Shown: in pieces, positions 17,075 to 25,797 of the stretch
How the letters are laid out: every line of letters starts with the position of its first letter
Numbering within the stretch: position 1 is the stretch's first letter
Source: a virus
Virus record (IMG/VR): IMGVR_UViG_3300021591_000001
Coordinates: 1-56,422 of that record
Direction: 5' to 3' (one strand)
Length of the DNA: 56,422 nt
The notes under the pieces: model-generated
The model's input: the letters and a program-made list of their open reading frames with translations, nothing else
Database searches by the model: none
Told to the model about the DNA's origin: nothing
Made by a program: the position numbers and the translations under genes

Positions 17075-17578
17075 GCTCTCGAGTCCGCGGTTCAGATTTG
17101 AGAGATTCCGGTCACCCAGCTCCTTGTATGTGTGAGGACGATAACCTCTGAGTCCGAAACGTCTCGCTACGGCGTCGCACTGCTCGGGAGGAAGCATGTC
17201 GAGCAGGATGTCGACCTGCACTTCGCGGTCGATCTCATCAAAAAGAAAGTGTTGTACAACCGGCTCGTCAACGAAAAAACCATCGTCTTCGTCTTCAGAT
17301 GGGGAAACTGTAGTCTGCTTACGCGCCTCCGCAACCGCTTTAGAGACAACACCGCGTATACGATAGTTAGCGTAAGTCTCGAAACCGCTCTTCCTAGCAT
17401 CGTAGTTTCGCGCAGCCAGTATAGTGCCGATAGCACAAAGCCCTAACCACTCCTCAGCACGCCCACCATACTTTAAGCGGCAAAACTCCGCATATTTATA
17501 CATCAGCGGCACAACACTTTCGAGAAAACCGTCGAAATTCAAAATGTAAAGAAAGTCGATCGCTCCGGAAACGCGCAT
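17027..17578 (-). CDS. Sigma-70-family-like transcription factor
   Basis: 183 residues from ATG 17578, chosen for TGGAG at good spacing and two bases after the fiber gene stop; longer in-frame starts overlap that gene. Region 2-like part: NYDARKSGFETYANYRIRGVVSKAV, as in sigma factors (core binding and -10 melting). A poorly conserved acidic linker follows, then region 4-like LPPEQCDAVARRFGLRG and HTYKELGDRNLSNLNRGLESLRR, a helix-turn-helix for -35 recognition. It is the last gene of the long late operon. Late-gene promoters or host takeover are plausible roles; target promoters are unknown. Confidence 0.7.
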   Translation of the reverse strand: MRVSGAIDFLYILNFDGFLESVVPLMYKYAEFCRLKYGGRAEEWLGLCAIGTILAARNYDARKSGFETYANYRIRGVVSKAVAEARKQTTVSPSEDEDDGFFVDEPVVQHFLFDEIDREVQVDILLDMLPPEQCDAVARRFGLRGYRPHTYKELGDRNLSNLNRGLESLRRICESLGLEDFLD

Positions 17579-17580
17579 CT

Positions 17581-19620
17581 TTACAAGCTCCATGGTTGTA
17601 CCGCAGCCTCGCTTATCTTGTTTGGCACACCCACAGCAACCCACCTGATGGTAAACGTTTCGGCAGAAGGCTCCCAGCCTCCGGTACTGAGGCCAATATG
17701 GTGGACCCAAAAGTCAACATAATGAGAAGTTGCTCCAAAAGTCACTTTGGCAGTTACGTTAATCAGGCGCCCTTGATTGTCAGCGGTTGATGTCCAAATA
17801 ATCGGAAGAGTTAAATGTCCCATGCTTGCAGTCATTGGGGTTTCTCGCAGATTGGAGTATGAGGGCAATCCTCCCTCCAAATAAAACTGCAGCAGCGGAG
17901 GAGCCCAGAAAAGGTTGACTCCATCCTCCGTACCGTCAGAGGTCAGGTGAACGCGAGTTGTTGGTGTTGCCTCCTGTGTTGTTACTGTACAGGTGCCTGA
18001 GACACAAATAAGAGGTTGTGGCAACACATTTTGCTCAATTCCGCCAACCGTGGAGAGGTGTTTAGCGAAGAGGGTTGGTAGAATCGCACCTATGGGGCGC
18101 AAGTCCACGACAGAGGCGGTATAACCTCCTCCTGAAGACTCTACGGTAACTTCTGCAATATACAAGCGATCTTTCGCATACGGATCGTACGCTGTGTCGT
18201 ACAGAACCTTCAAGGTGTACCTCAAGTTATTGCCTGGAGTTGTCAAGCTCGCGTAAGGGGCAGAGACGTAAAAGTAGTAGGTGCCTGCGTCGAGATCTGT
18301 TATCTCTGTGTTGGCGACTTCCGAGAAAACCATCCCGTTGAAAACTACAACATCGTCGCCTTGAAGTGGAGTCACACTAACGCTATTACCAAATGCGCTC
18401 ACACGCAGCGAAGATGTGGAGGGGTTTGACGAAATCAAACGAGGAACCTGCGACAGGAGCTTAAATGCATTTACGAGTTCGGTGTAGTAGGGGCCACCAA
18501 GATGTCCCCAACTTTGGAATCCGAAGAACGAAACCTCACCCGTACCGACAGTACCAAAAATGCGGTAATCGGCGGGCTGAAAGATTGTAGAGTCCGTCGG
18601 AAAGGTTATCTCACTTCCTGTCCACTGCACTGCACAAATCGGGAGTTGCGACTCCGCTAAAACAAAGTCCTGTGTTTTGTTGAAGTAGCCGTCACTATCA
18701 ATGTAAAGAAACCACAAACCGCTGCTGTCGCTACTTCCGAAATAGACTCGCGTGTTCCTGACGTTAGTAAGAAACTGCCCGTTGACAACGTAGCCATCGT
18801 TCTCTTCAAAATTGACGTTCTGAAGCTCGACGTAATACTCAGGTCCGTTGTTTATCACAGGCTTAAGGTAGTCGTACGTTTCGTCGCTACGCTTTATTGC
18901 AGATGGGATATGGAAACGCCTCTGATGCTGCGCTAGCAGCTCAGCGTCACCGTAGAGAAGCGCCGAAGCGAACTGCCTGTCATCAGAAGAAACTGTGACC
19001 ACAGTTCCATCCCACTCTAAAGTCGCTAACTGCAGATACCCCTGAGATTTCAGAGCAGTAACTTCCGACGCTGCTGGATCTGGCCCTAAAACGCGAAACT
19101 CATAGCTGTCGTAAGCGCGAACATAGGTCACCTGCTCACTGGTTGGGAGGGGACGCGGGTAATACTCACCCGACTTATAGCCAATAAAAACGTAGTAGAC
19201 TCCAGGAGCGTCAAGAACTGGGTCGAAAACCTTTATAAAACGTCGCGAGGGTCGCCCTGGAAAATCATTGCCAGTGCTATACTCCTCGGACATATCGACG
19301 TTCGGGCTTGAAAGAGCTTCAGCATAATTCTCAGGAACGTTCGTCGGTTCATCGGGAACCCAAATGCGCCGTGATCGCCCATCAACTTTGTCGTACGCTA
19401 TGCCACCATAAACGCTAATAGCACGCGGATTGTCAGCCTCAACATAAACCTTTAAAGGCTCGCTCTCATGTCCTGGTGTCGTTCCCGAATCACGAACTAC
19501 ACCAGGGTTTTGCAAAAGGTCGTACCGAGTCTCCTCGATCGCCTTTGCTTTTGAGTCTTCGATAAACTGGAAGTCATCGCTGAGATAAAGCATTCCTGTA
19601 GAAAACCTAGCTCCTTTCAC
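17581..19620 (-). CDS. Large beta-rich virion protein, probable tail fiber or tail-tip protein
   Basis: About 679 residues from GTG 19620 (GGGAGG nine bases upstream; TTG 19629 is also in frame). Almost entirely beta-strand-like, rich in Thr, Ser, Val, Tyr and Gly, with no catalytic motif, signal peptide or membrane segment. Late parts (TDLDAGTYYFYVSAPYAS, DRLYIAEVTVES) look like repeats found in phage fiber and receptor-binding proteins. It lies at the end of the tail genes, the usual place for host-recognition proteins, next to glycosyltransferases and a phosphatase. The role is inferred from position and composition. Confidence 0.6.
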   Translation of the reverse strand: MKGARFSTGMLYLSDDFQFIEDSKAKAIEETRYDLLQNPGVVRDSGTTPGHESEPLKVYVEADNPRAISVYGGIAYDKVDGRSRRIWVPDEPTNVPENYAEALSSPNVDMSEEYSTGNDFPGRPSRRFIKVFDPVLDAPGVYYVFIGYKSGEYYPRPLPTSEQVTYVRAYDSYEFRVLGPDPAASEVTALKSQGYLQLATLEWDGTVVTVSSDDRQFASALLYGDAELLAQHQRRFHIPSAIKRSDETYDYLKPVINNGPEYYVELQNVNFEENDGYVVNGQFLTNVRNTRVYFGSSDSSGLWFLYIDSDGYFNKTQDFVLAESQLPICAVQWTGSEITFPTDSTIFQPADYRIFGTVGTGEVSFFGFQSWGHLGGPYYTELVNAFKLLSQVPRLISSNPSTSSLRVSAFGNSVSVTPLQGDDVVVFNGMVFSEVANTEITDLDAGTYYFYVSAPYASLTTPGNNLRYTLKVLYDTAYDPYAKDRLYIAEVTVESSGGGYTASVVDLRPIGAILPTLFAKHLSTVGGIEQNVLPQPLICVSGTCTVTTQEATPTTRVHLTSDGTEDGVNLFWAPPLLQFYLEGGLPSYSNLRETPMTASMGHLTLPIIWTSTADNQGRLINVTAKVTFGATSHYVDFWVHHIGLSTGGWEPSAETFTIRWVAVGVPNKISEAAVQPWSL

Positions 19621-19621
19621 C

Positions 19622-20050
19622 TCAAACAACCTCCCGCGGCTTTATGAGACGACTAAAGTCGTCAAAATTTGGGATAGCCTCTTTCCTTTTCTCACGTATC
19701 AAGCGCTTCGCCTCCCTAGGAGACATGCCACAACGCAAAAGATACAAATAAACGACCGTAGGTGACCGAGAAACACCGGCGCCGCAATGCACTAACACAC
19801 GATGCCCCTGGGAAAGTAAACTGGAGAGTAAAGACACCGCTGCGTCAAGCATTTCGGGTGGATTTTTGGGAGAGTCCCAAAGAGGCACCTTAGAGTAAAC
19901 AATTCCATTATTCTCGAACTCCCTGGTCGCAGGAAAATCCTCTCTCTCCAAGCAAAGGTTCAAAACAGCGGTAATACCCGCTTTTTGCGGGCGATCTCCC
20001 TGCGCATCCTCATAATTACCGATGGCAATTGCTCGAGTTATCCAATCCAT
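19622..20050 (-). CDS. Dual-specificity protein phosphatase-like enzyme
   Basis: 142 residues. Cys-based phosphatase: VHCGAGVSRSPTVV contains the HCxxGxxR signature, with a general-acid Asp candidate in VPLWDSPKN and the recognition segment AITAVLNL-like ITAVLNLCLE. ATG 20050 is preferred because GAGGTG lies seven bases upstream; a longer frame to 20167 would overlap the glycosyltransferase. Dual-specificity phosphatases act on protein Ser/Thr/Tyr, but relatives act on RNA 5' ends, lipids or glycans; given the sugar genes beside it, a non-protein substrate is possible. Rare in a tail operon. Confidence 0.82.
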   Translation of the reverse strand: MDWITRAIAIGNYEDAQGDRPQKAGITAVLNLCLEREDFPATREFENNGIVYSKVPLWDSPKNPPEMLDAAVSLLSSLLSQGHRVLVHCGAGVSRSPTVVYLYLLRCGMSPREAKRLIREKRKEAIPNFDDFSRLIKPREVV

Positions 20051-20120
20051 GCCCTGCACCTCTTCCCTTAGTTTGAGACACCAATATAAACTCCCGAAAG
20101 TGATCCAAAATGTGGTGACC

Positions 20121-21644
20121 TTACCGCGATAGAGCATTTTGCACGGTGCGCAAAACGGTTTCAACACTGATAGAGCGCATACAAATGTTCTGACGGTTTC
20201 GGGGGCAACGAGTAAACCAATCAGGTGTCAGCCACCAACAAGGTTTGCAAACGTTGGCACAAACAGCAAAGTGCTGAGGGTACCCGAAGAACGAAACGGG
20301 AGTAGGGCCGAAAAGAACAACGGCAGGGGTCTGCGTTGCGGCTGCAACATGAGCGACTCCGCCCTCTATAGTCACAACAAGAGACGCGTTTTTGACGACC
20401 CAAAACAGCTGTCTGACAGTTGTTTTATTTCTCAGGTCTATGGCACCTTTGATTTTATCAAATTTACCCACACCTACCTGGACCGCTGGGAGTGGTAAAA
20501 GTTTAACTAAAGACTCCCACCGAGAATGCGCCCAACACTTCGTTTGCACCCTCTTTATAGTGGGATCCGACTCAGGTGCTACAACAATGTACTTTTGAGG
20601 CAGGGCAAACTCAGAGGAGAAGTCCTCAGTAACATAAAGCTCCGGCGAAGGCTTGGGGTCCAAACCCAAAGATAAACTTTGCACCTCTAAACAATGATAC
20701 CCCAGATTGCCAAGAGCGTTGTTTCCTTCGAGGAACCTGTCAAACCAGCCTTCCCACTCTCGATGCCACCTATCTTCGTCTACAATACCGACGAGTCCAG
20801 GGCGTTTCCACTCTTTCGCCACATACCGTACCTCATAAACAATGTCGAACTCTCGTCGCAAAAACTCGACTGCCTCGCTGTGGGAGAGACCACGAAGTGT
20901 CCTCGCACGAGCAACGAACGGATTTCCCTCAAAAACGTCTTCAGCATATGCGGCTGCGAAAGCATGGATCTCGCGGCCAGGGAGTGCCTTCGCGAGCTTA
21001 TGTACAAGATCTGTGAGGCGAATCGTATCGCCCAAACCACCGCTTGTATAAACAGCAACCCGTCCTCCAGGCAACTGCGCGAAGCTTCTCTGGGAGAGCT
21101 GCTGCGAATAAAGGTACATGTCCGTAAAGAGGAGAGGCGGCGCTTGCCACAATGCAAGCAGGAGCGACGCGCAAACCTCCCACGAGGGTGTTTTCAGCAT
21201 TGGGAGTTCAAAGCGTAAGGCCCTATCTACTACCTCTACAGGGAGTCCGCGCCCTAAAGCGGCGAAAGCGAGCGGCAGCATAGTTTCGTCGGTGACAACA
21301 ATACGAGATGCACTGTGAACAGGTGAAAAGCGACGAACCTCCTTCTCTCCGGCGAACAAACGCGGGTGGGGGCCAGGAGGAACAACTACACAAGATGATG
21401 CACCGCTCTCAAGAACTTTGAGCTTCAAACGTGTGCTTGGAACCGCAACTACACGGTTTCCGATAAAACGTCCGGGATGGAAAGTGTAAATGATTTCGCC
21501 AGCAATCCTACCACTGGCATCGAGGAAGATCTGCGGTTTTCGGGAGGTTCTTATGGTGCAACCCAAAGATTCGAACGCCTCAACAAGTCGGGGGAAATAA
21601 AAGCGCCAAAAGTCAGAGTTGTCGTGCCCCAAATAAATTTGCAC
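20121..21644 (-). CDS. Glycosyltransferase family 9-like (heptosyltransferase fold)
   Basis: About 507 residues from GTG 21644 (GGAGG seven bases upstream; an ATG at 21662 would sit before that site). The second half is typical of ADP-heptose:LPS heptosyltransferases: VYTSGGLGDTIRLTDLVH (the N-terminal GDxL-type loop), then VVAPESDPTIK, KTTVRQLFWVVKNASLVVT, and EGGVAHVAAATQTPAVVLFGPT, the donor-binding region. The first 190 residues form an extra domain, perhaps a second degenerate transferase half. Cys-rich CANVCKPCWW and CPRNRQNIC follow near the end. A gap of 70 bases separates it from the phosphatase and shows no clear signal. Target sugar and acceptor unknown. Confidence 0.78.
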   Translation of the reverse strand: MQIYLGHDNSDFWRFYFPRLVEAFESLGCTIRTSRKPQIFLDASGRIAGEIIYTFHPGRFIGNRVVAVPSTRLKLKVLESGASSCVVVPPGPHPRLFAGEKEVRRFSPVHSASRIVVTDETMLPLAFAALGRGLPVEVVDRALRFELPMLKTPSWEVCASLLLALWQAPPLLFTDMYLYSQQLSQRSFAQLPGGRVAVYTSGGLGDTIRLTDLVHKLAKALPGREIHAFAAAYAEDVFEGNPFVARARTLRGLSHSEAVEFLRREFDIVYEVRYVAKEWKRPGLVGIVDEDRWHREWEGWFDRFLEGNNALGNLGYHCLEVQSLSLGLDPKPSPELYVTEDFSSEFALPQKYIVVAPESDPTIKRVQTKCWAHSRWESLVKLLPLPAVQVGVGKFDKIKGAIDLRNKTTVRQLFWVVKNASLVVTIEGGVAHVAAATQTPAVVLFGPTPVSFFGYPQHFAVCANVCKPCWWLTPDWFTRCPRNRQNICMRSISVETVLRTVQNALSR

Positions 21645-22272
21645 TGATTTCCCTCCACGCATGTTCTGCTTTAAAAGGTAAGTCTTGGCAGCGAGAGCAG
21701 TCTCTCGTGCAGTCGTTGCAAAAACGTTGATTTAGAACAACCAAGTTAGGCATCTCGTAAAAGGCAAAAGGACGCTCCCTCACAAAAACGTAGGTAGGCA
21801 CTCCGCTGAGAGCGGAAAGAACCGCAGCAAAGTTGTAAAAGCCGAACGCGACCGCACAATGCGGTAGAATCTCGTGAAGATCTTTGACATCGGACTGCGT
21901 GTGAAGAGGCGCCGGTAGTAAGGGGTAGTTACCAGCTTGAACGACAGGTAGTGGTGAATTGAAGCGAGAAATCTCCCCTACTTCGGAAAGGCAGAGCAAA
22001 ACAAAAAATGTCTCTTTCCGCTCGCGAAAGAAGGGATTCTTCCCTTTGTAATAAAACTCGAAAAAGTTCGAAACGCCTTTCTGTCGCAGCTCCGCAGCAG
22101 AGGGCAAAACGACATCAGGAGGTGCTTTTGGAAAACGCTTCCCTAAAAACTCAAGAAAAGGACGGGAAGCTTGTATCAAAGAATTCTCAGGCACTCTCAA
22201 ATATTGTACAAAGTGATCCTGCAATGTACCGTTAAAGCGGTAAACCCTGCAAAAAGAGTTAATAACTCGCAT
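21613..22272 (-). CDS. Probable glycosyltransferase fragment-like protein (family 9 C-half resemblance)
   Basis: 219 residues. Only partly recognised: HCAVAFGFYNFAAVLSALSGVPTYVFV resembles the donor-binding GGxxHxAAAxxxPxxxxFG part of family 9 transferases, and a Cys-rich tail (CNDCTRDCSRCQDL) echoes the one in the neighbouring gene. The N-terminal half shows no clear nucleotide-sugar loop. The ATG overlaps the end of the preceding gene's region closely (GGAG ten bases upstream), and its 3' end overlaps the next gene by 32 bases. It may be a decayed paralogue or a regulatory partner of the family 9 enzyme. Confidence 0.55.
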   Translation of the reverse strand: MRVINSFCRVYRFNGTLQDHFVQYLRVPENSLIQASRPFLEFLGKRFPKAPPDVVLPSAAELRQKGVSNFFEFYYKGKNPFFRERKETFFVLLCLSEVGEISRFNSPLPVVQAGNYPLLPAPLHTQSDVKDLHEILPHCAVAFGFYNFAAVLSALSGVPTYVFVRERPFAFYEMPNLVVLNQRFCNDCTRDCSRCQDLPFKAEHAWREISANLFGARQL

Positions 22273-22273
22273 T

Positions 22274-23353
22274 TTACAAAAGCTCCAGGAACGCGTCTAC
22301 AAAACGAGACGGTGTGAAAGAACGAGAAAAATCGAGCGCGCGTGAAACCAGTCGCGAGCGCTCTGCATCGCTCAAATTATACGCCCTAAGAAGGGCATCT
22401 TTCACGGCATTCACATCAACATCAAAAAACGGTTGCCCTCTGTAATAAGGCCTCTCCAGCTCAAGAGCATACTCACGACGGAGGGGGAGAGATGGGACTA
22501 CTATCGCACGGTCACTCCTGACGATCTCGTTTTGCCCGGTCGCGTTTGTTCCCAAAGTCAACAACCCTGAAGACATCGCCTCTAGATACGGAAGTCCTAG
22601 GCCCTCGCCAAGGGATGGCAGCGCAAAAACACCCCGCACATCCCGGCTGACAAAAGCATACTCTCTATCCGGTAGTAACTTCCGCGGCACTTGGTAGAGG
22701 CGCGCTATCTTTTTAGGGCCTAAAGACCGCTGGCAAAGCAAAATAGGCACTCGAAGCCCTATCTCTCTCTTAACTCGCTCGACTCTCTGCGCCTGTCGCG
22801 AAGTGGTCTTCAAGAGGATGCAAACATCATCATTCGTATTGAAAACACACGCTGCCTTCAAAAGGCGGTCCCAACCCTTACGCAATATCAAATCTCCGAC
22901 AAACAAAATGACAAACGGGCGTATGTTCTTCACGAACAGAGGCGCATTTTCGGGGTTGAACAAACTTCGGTCAACAATCGGAGGCAAGACTGCAATACGG
23001 CTCCTGTCGACCCCGACGCCGCTGAAAATCCGTGCGACAAAGTTAGACATGACGAGGACCTTGTCGAAAAGGGAGAGACGAGCGGAGCTACCCGGAGGAG
23101 GGACGACAGACTCGCCAAAAACAAGCGCGAATCGCGGACGTCCTAGAGGGAAGACTTCAGTCGGCGGTGCAATAACTAAACCTGGAGCGTTGTCATCAGG
23201 AGGGCGGACCAAATCGTCAAAAAACCCGCTCCCCGTACCGATTGGAGATAACAATACCTCAAAATCGCGCTCGAGAAGTGCTTTCACAACAAGACGTGAG
23301 ATTTGACCGTAACCCGTCGGGCTGTAAATCGGACATCGAACGTTTATGCGCAC
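22274..23353 (-). CDS. Glycosyltransferase family 4-like (group 1)
   Basis: 359 residues, GT-B fold. YSPTGYGQISRLVVKALL at the start is the acceptor loop of group 1 transferases; VLVMSNFVARIF and FVGDLILRKGWDRLLKA mark the linker and second domain; PSLGEGLGLPYLEAMSSG is the classical E-x7-E donor motif. It moves a sugar from a nucleotide-activated donor, substrate unknown. Starts at GTG with GAGG seven bases upstream. It stands with the family 9-like genes, giving a small glycan-building set inside the tail region. Confidence 0.88.
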   Translation of the reverse strand: MRINVRCPIYSPTGYGQISRLVVKALLERDFEVLLSPIGTGSGFFDDLVRPPDDNAPGLVIAPPTEVFPLGRPRFALVFGESVVPPPGSSARLSLFDKVLVMSNFVARIFSGVGVDRSRIAVLPPIVDRSLFNPENAPLFVKNIRPFVILFVGDLILRKGWDRLLKAACVFNTNDDVCILLKTTSRQAQRVERVKREIGLRVPILLCQRSLGPKKIARLYQVPRKLLPDREYAFVSRDVRGVFALPSLGEGLGLPYLEAMSSGLLTLGTNATGQNEIVRSDRAIVVPSLPLRREYALELERPYYRGQPFFDVDVNAVKDALLRAYNLSDAERSRLVSRALDFSRSFTPSRFVDAFLELL

Positions 23354-23362
23354 GGCAAAACC

Positions 23363-24277
23363 TCACTGCAAGGGAGTCCACTGTCCTACATCACCATCCT
23401 CTATAAGACGATACTCAACTTTCACAAAGGAGTCAGGGGCCCAGTAAACAGCATCTGGGAAGCCGCCGTCGACACTCACCTCGACCGGCTCAGTAGCAAA
23501 GGACTGTAACGGTAGCTGCAGCGACTTGGGAATGAATCCCTCTAGCGCCTCAGAATAGACGACGAAAAGGCGGTTGCGGGGGCGAAGCTGCAGCGATGGG
23601 GTCACCGCCGTTGTTGGAGTAGCAAGCTCGAAAACCTGGTCGACGCTATTTGGAACGCAAAATACTGCAAAGAAAAGGCTCACATTCTCGTAAAGAAGAA
23701 CAAGATGCCCGGACGGAAGATAACGAGAAGCAACCCATACACCCTCGCCAACCTTGACGGGCGGCGACATATCACCAGGCCCGCCGAAGCTGAAATAAAC
23801 AAAGCCATCTTGGACAAAGGCAACGAAAAGTGTATCCTCCCAGTAGGAAAGCGCTGTGGAAGTGGCAAAGTTTGGAAGTGTAAGAACCTTTTCCTCAGCA
23901 CTCCAAACGTTGTTCTCGAAGGAACGAAGGTAAAGACCGTCACTACGCGTATAGAGGAGTCGATAGCAGTTAGGACCAACAGCCAACGACGGCGAACCGC
24001 CGCTGCAAATCTCGCTGAGAACGCCGTCGAAATAGGCGTTCAAATTCCCTTCTCTTTCAAAAACAAGAAGTGTTTCGCAAAGAGCAGGGTGCACACCTGG
24101 TGAAACTTCAACACCTTGGAAAGTGCCATCGTAGGCACCGAAATAAACTTTACCGTCCGCACAAAAGGCACACCAACGCTCGTCATCGGAAATCTGCGGA
24201 CACAAAGCATACTCTGGAGCTGTTCTGTAATCGGCAGTTACAGGTAAATTCGAATGGTAAAGACGAGAGAAGGACAT
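23363..24277 (-). CDS. Beta-propeller-like tail protein
   Basis: 304 residues. Repeating blade-like segments of about 45 residues (for example DGKVYFGAYDG, DGLYLRSFENN, DGFVYFSFGG) suggest a beta-propeller. No enzyme motif is seen. The ATG overlaps the stop of the preceding gene as TAATG. The C-terminus (FVKVEYRLIEDGDVGQWTPL) looks like a small beta-sandwich. Position among baseplate genes suggests a tail-tip or receptor-binding part. Confidence 0.6.
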   Translation of the reverse strand: MSFSRLYHSNLPVTADYRTAPEYALCPQISDDERWCAFCADGKVYFGAYDGTFQGVEVSPGVHPALCETLLVFEREGNLNAYFDGVLSEICSGGSPSLAVGPNCYRLLYTRSDGLYLRSFENNVWSAEEKVLTLPNFATSTALSYWEDTLFVAFVQDGFVYFSFGGPGDMSPPVKVGEGVWVASRYLPSGHLVLLYENVSLFFAVFCVPNSVDQVFELATPTTAVTPSLQLRPRNRLFVVYSEALEGFIPKSLQLPLQSFATEPVEVSVDGGFPDAVYWAPDSFVKVEYRLIEDGDVGQWTPLQ

Positions 24278-25794
24278 TAGGCCACCTCGTCGAAATCGAT
24301 TACCATCGTCTCCTTCGAGGAATTGACACCAACACCACCCTCAGGTGATGTGACAAACGCGGACGTGGGGAGAAACTCGAAGTTCAAAACCGCATTGTGT
24401 GGTGTAACTTTGTTTGCCAAATCGGCAATAAGCTCCAGCGGTGTACCGAGATCGGGGTCGTAGAAAACCTGAACATTCACAGTGTTGCGGTGTTGCTTCC
24501 GCGACTCCGCTACACCTGCTTCAACTATTTCACCGTTGTCGACATGAACAGGATCTCCTTTATCGTACGTCTCGAATCCCGGACTAACGGTGTTGCGATA
24601 TAAAACCAGCCCCGTATCGTCAAGCACAACACCGACACCACTATTGTAAATCTTCGCATCGACAACACTACTAATAGATTCCACAGTCTCCTCCTCAAAG
24701 GTCACAAAATCGCTCGTCCTAAAAATTTGGGAGGAGGTCAGGAAAAGAAAGCCGCTCTTGACTACTGCCGCAGCAACCGGCGCAAAAGTAAGCGAAAAGT
24801 CGAACGAACTCGACTCCCCAAAATCGTAAAAAGTTGCTGTGTTATCGTCAAACCAAACTAAGACCTTATCGTAAAAAGCTGAAACACCTCTCGGTTCTTT
24901 CGCGAGACCCTGAGTTGAAACTATACTACCATCTTCCAACCTGGCGAGAGCAAAGGGGGAACTTTGTATCGCCCAGATACCACGTCCATCGGAAGCATCT
25001 GCAATACCTAAACACGTAATTCCTGTAGAAGAAACTTGCGAACCTCGAACAAAGTAAAGATTGTTGCCGTCAAGCACATAAAAGGATGTGTCGTCGACAC
25101 AAACCAGCTTGTCTCCTCCAACGTTGGCAAGCGTCTCAAAACCGGAGCCGCTGAAACGTAACAAGGAGGACACTGTCAAACAAAACACAAGATCGCCAAA
25201 GCCGTCTAACGACGTTGGAGAGCTCGGAAGAGGATAAGAAGTAGTTTCCGTCTCGCTGGCGAAAGTCACGCTATCAGGCGAAGAAGACGCTATCCAAAAG
25301 CCTCGCGGCCCGAAAAAAATCGCACGAGGAGTCCCTCCGGAGTATTCCACAGCAGTGTTCCAGTTGAAATCGCCCGTGTTAACGGTCACATCACCGTAAC
25401 CGATGCAGTTTTGACCGTCGAGGCATTGCACTTCGCGGAAGTGCTCGTAAATAAGAGGATGAATTCCTGTCAAGGCGGCAACAACCTCTTCCAAACCCTT
25501 CTGGGTCATGGGAAAGCGGGTGAAAACCTCAAAAAGCTTGCGCAGCACAAAACGATAGAAGTCTACACTCCACCCCTCCTGCTGCGAAACTTTGACGAGA
25601 GAGCCAAAAGCGGAAAGACGTCTTGTCAGCGCAAGAGAGAGATCATCACGAGTAGCAGAAATCTCCCGGGAAGCAGAGGCAAGAAGCTCGCTGAAAGCGC
25701 GCGCGAAGACACCAACGTTGCTTCCCCGGAGAGTATAATACGATGTGAGAAGATCTTCAAATCTGTTAACGAAATCAGCTGAGTCCAACTTCAC
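24277..25794 (-). CDS. Baseplate/tail protein with inserted beta-propeller
   Basis: 505 residues. The first ~115 residues are helical and resemble the start of P2 I-like baseplate proteins (LEEVVAALTGIHPLIYEHFRE). Residues ~150-390 form blade-like repeats (GFWIASS, DDTSFYVLDGNNLYFVRG, DGRGIWAIQS), a propeller insertion. The end (VNVQVFYDPDLGTPLELIADLANKVTPHN) returns to the baseplate-like part. The start is either GTG 25794 or TTG 25788; the latter is better spaced from AAGGTG. Likely joins fibers to the baseplate; the propeller may bind sugars. Confidence 0.6.
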   Translation of the reverse strand: MKLDSADFVNRFEDLLTSYYTLRGSNVGVFARAFSELLASASREISATRDDLSLALTRRLSAFGSLVKVSQQEGWSVDFYRFVLRKLFEVFTRFPMTQKGLEEVVAALTGIHPLIYEHFREVQCLDGQNCIGYGDVTVNTGDFNWNTAVEYSGGTPRAIFFGPRGFWIASSSPDSVTFASETETTSYPLPSSPTSLDGFGDLVFCLTVSSLLRFSGSGFETLANVGGDKLVCVDDTSFYVLDGNNLYFVRGSQVSSTGITCLGIADASDGRGIWAIQSSPFALARLEDGSIVSTQGLAKEPRGVSAFYDKVLVWFDDNTATFYDFGESSSFDFSLTFAPVAAAVVKSGFLFLTSSQIFRTSDFVTFEEETVESISSVVDAKIYNSGVGVVLDDTGLVLYRNTVSPGFETYDKGDPVHVDNGEIVEAGVAESRKQHRNTVNVQVFYDPDLGTPLELIADLANKVTPHNAVLNFEFLPTSAFVTSPEGGVGVNSSKETMVIDFDEVA

Positions 25795-25797
25795 ACC

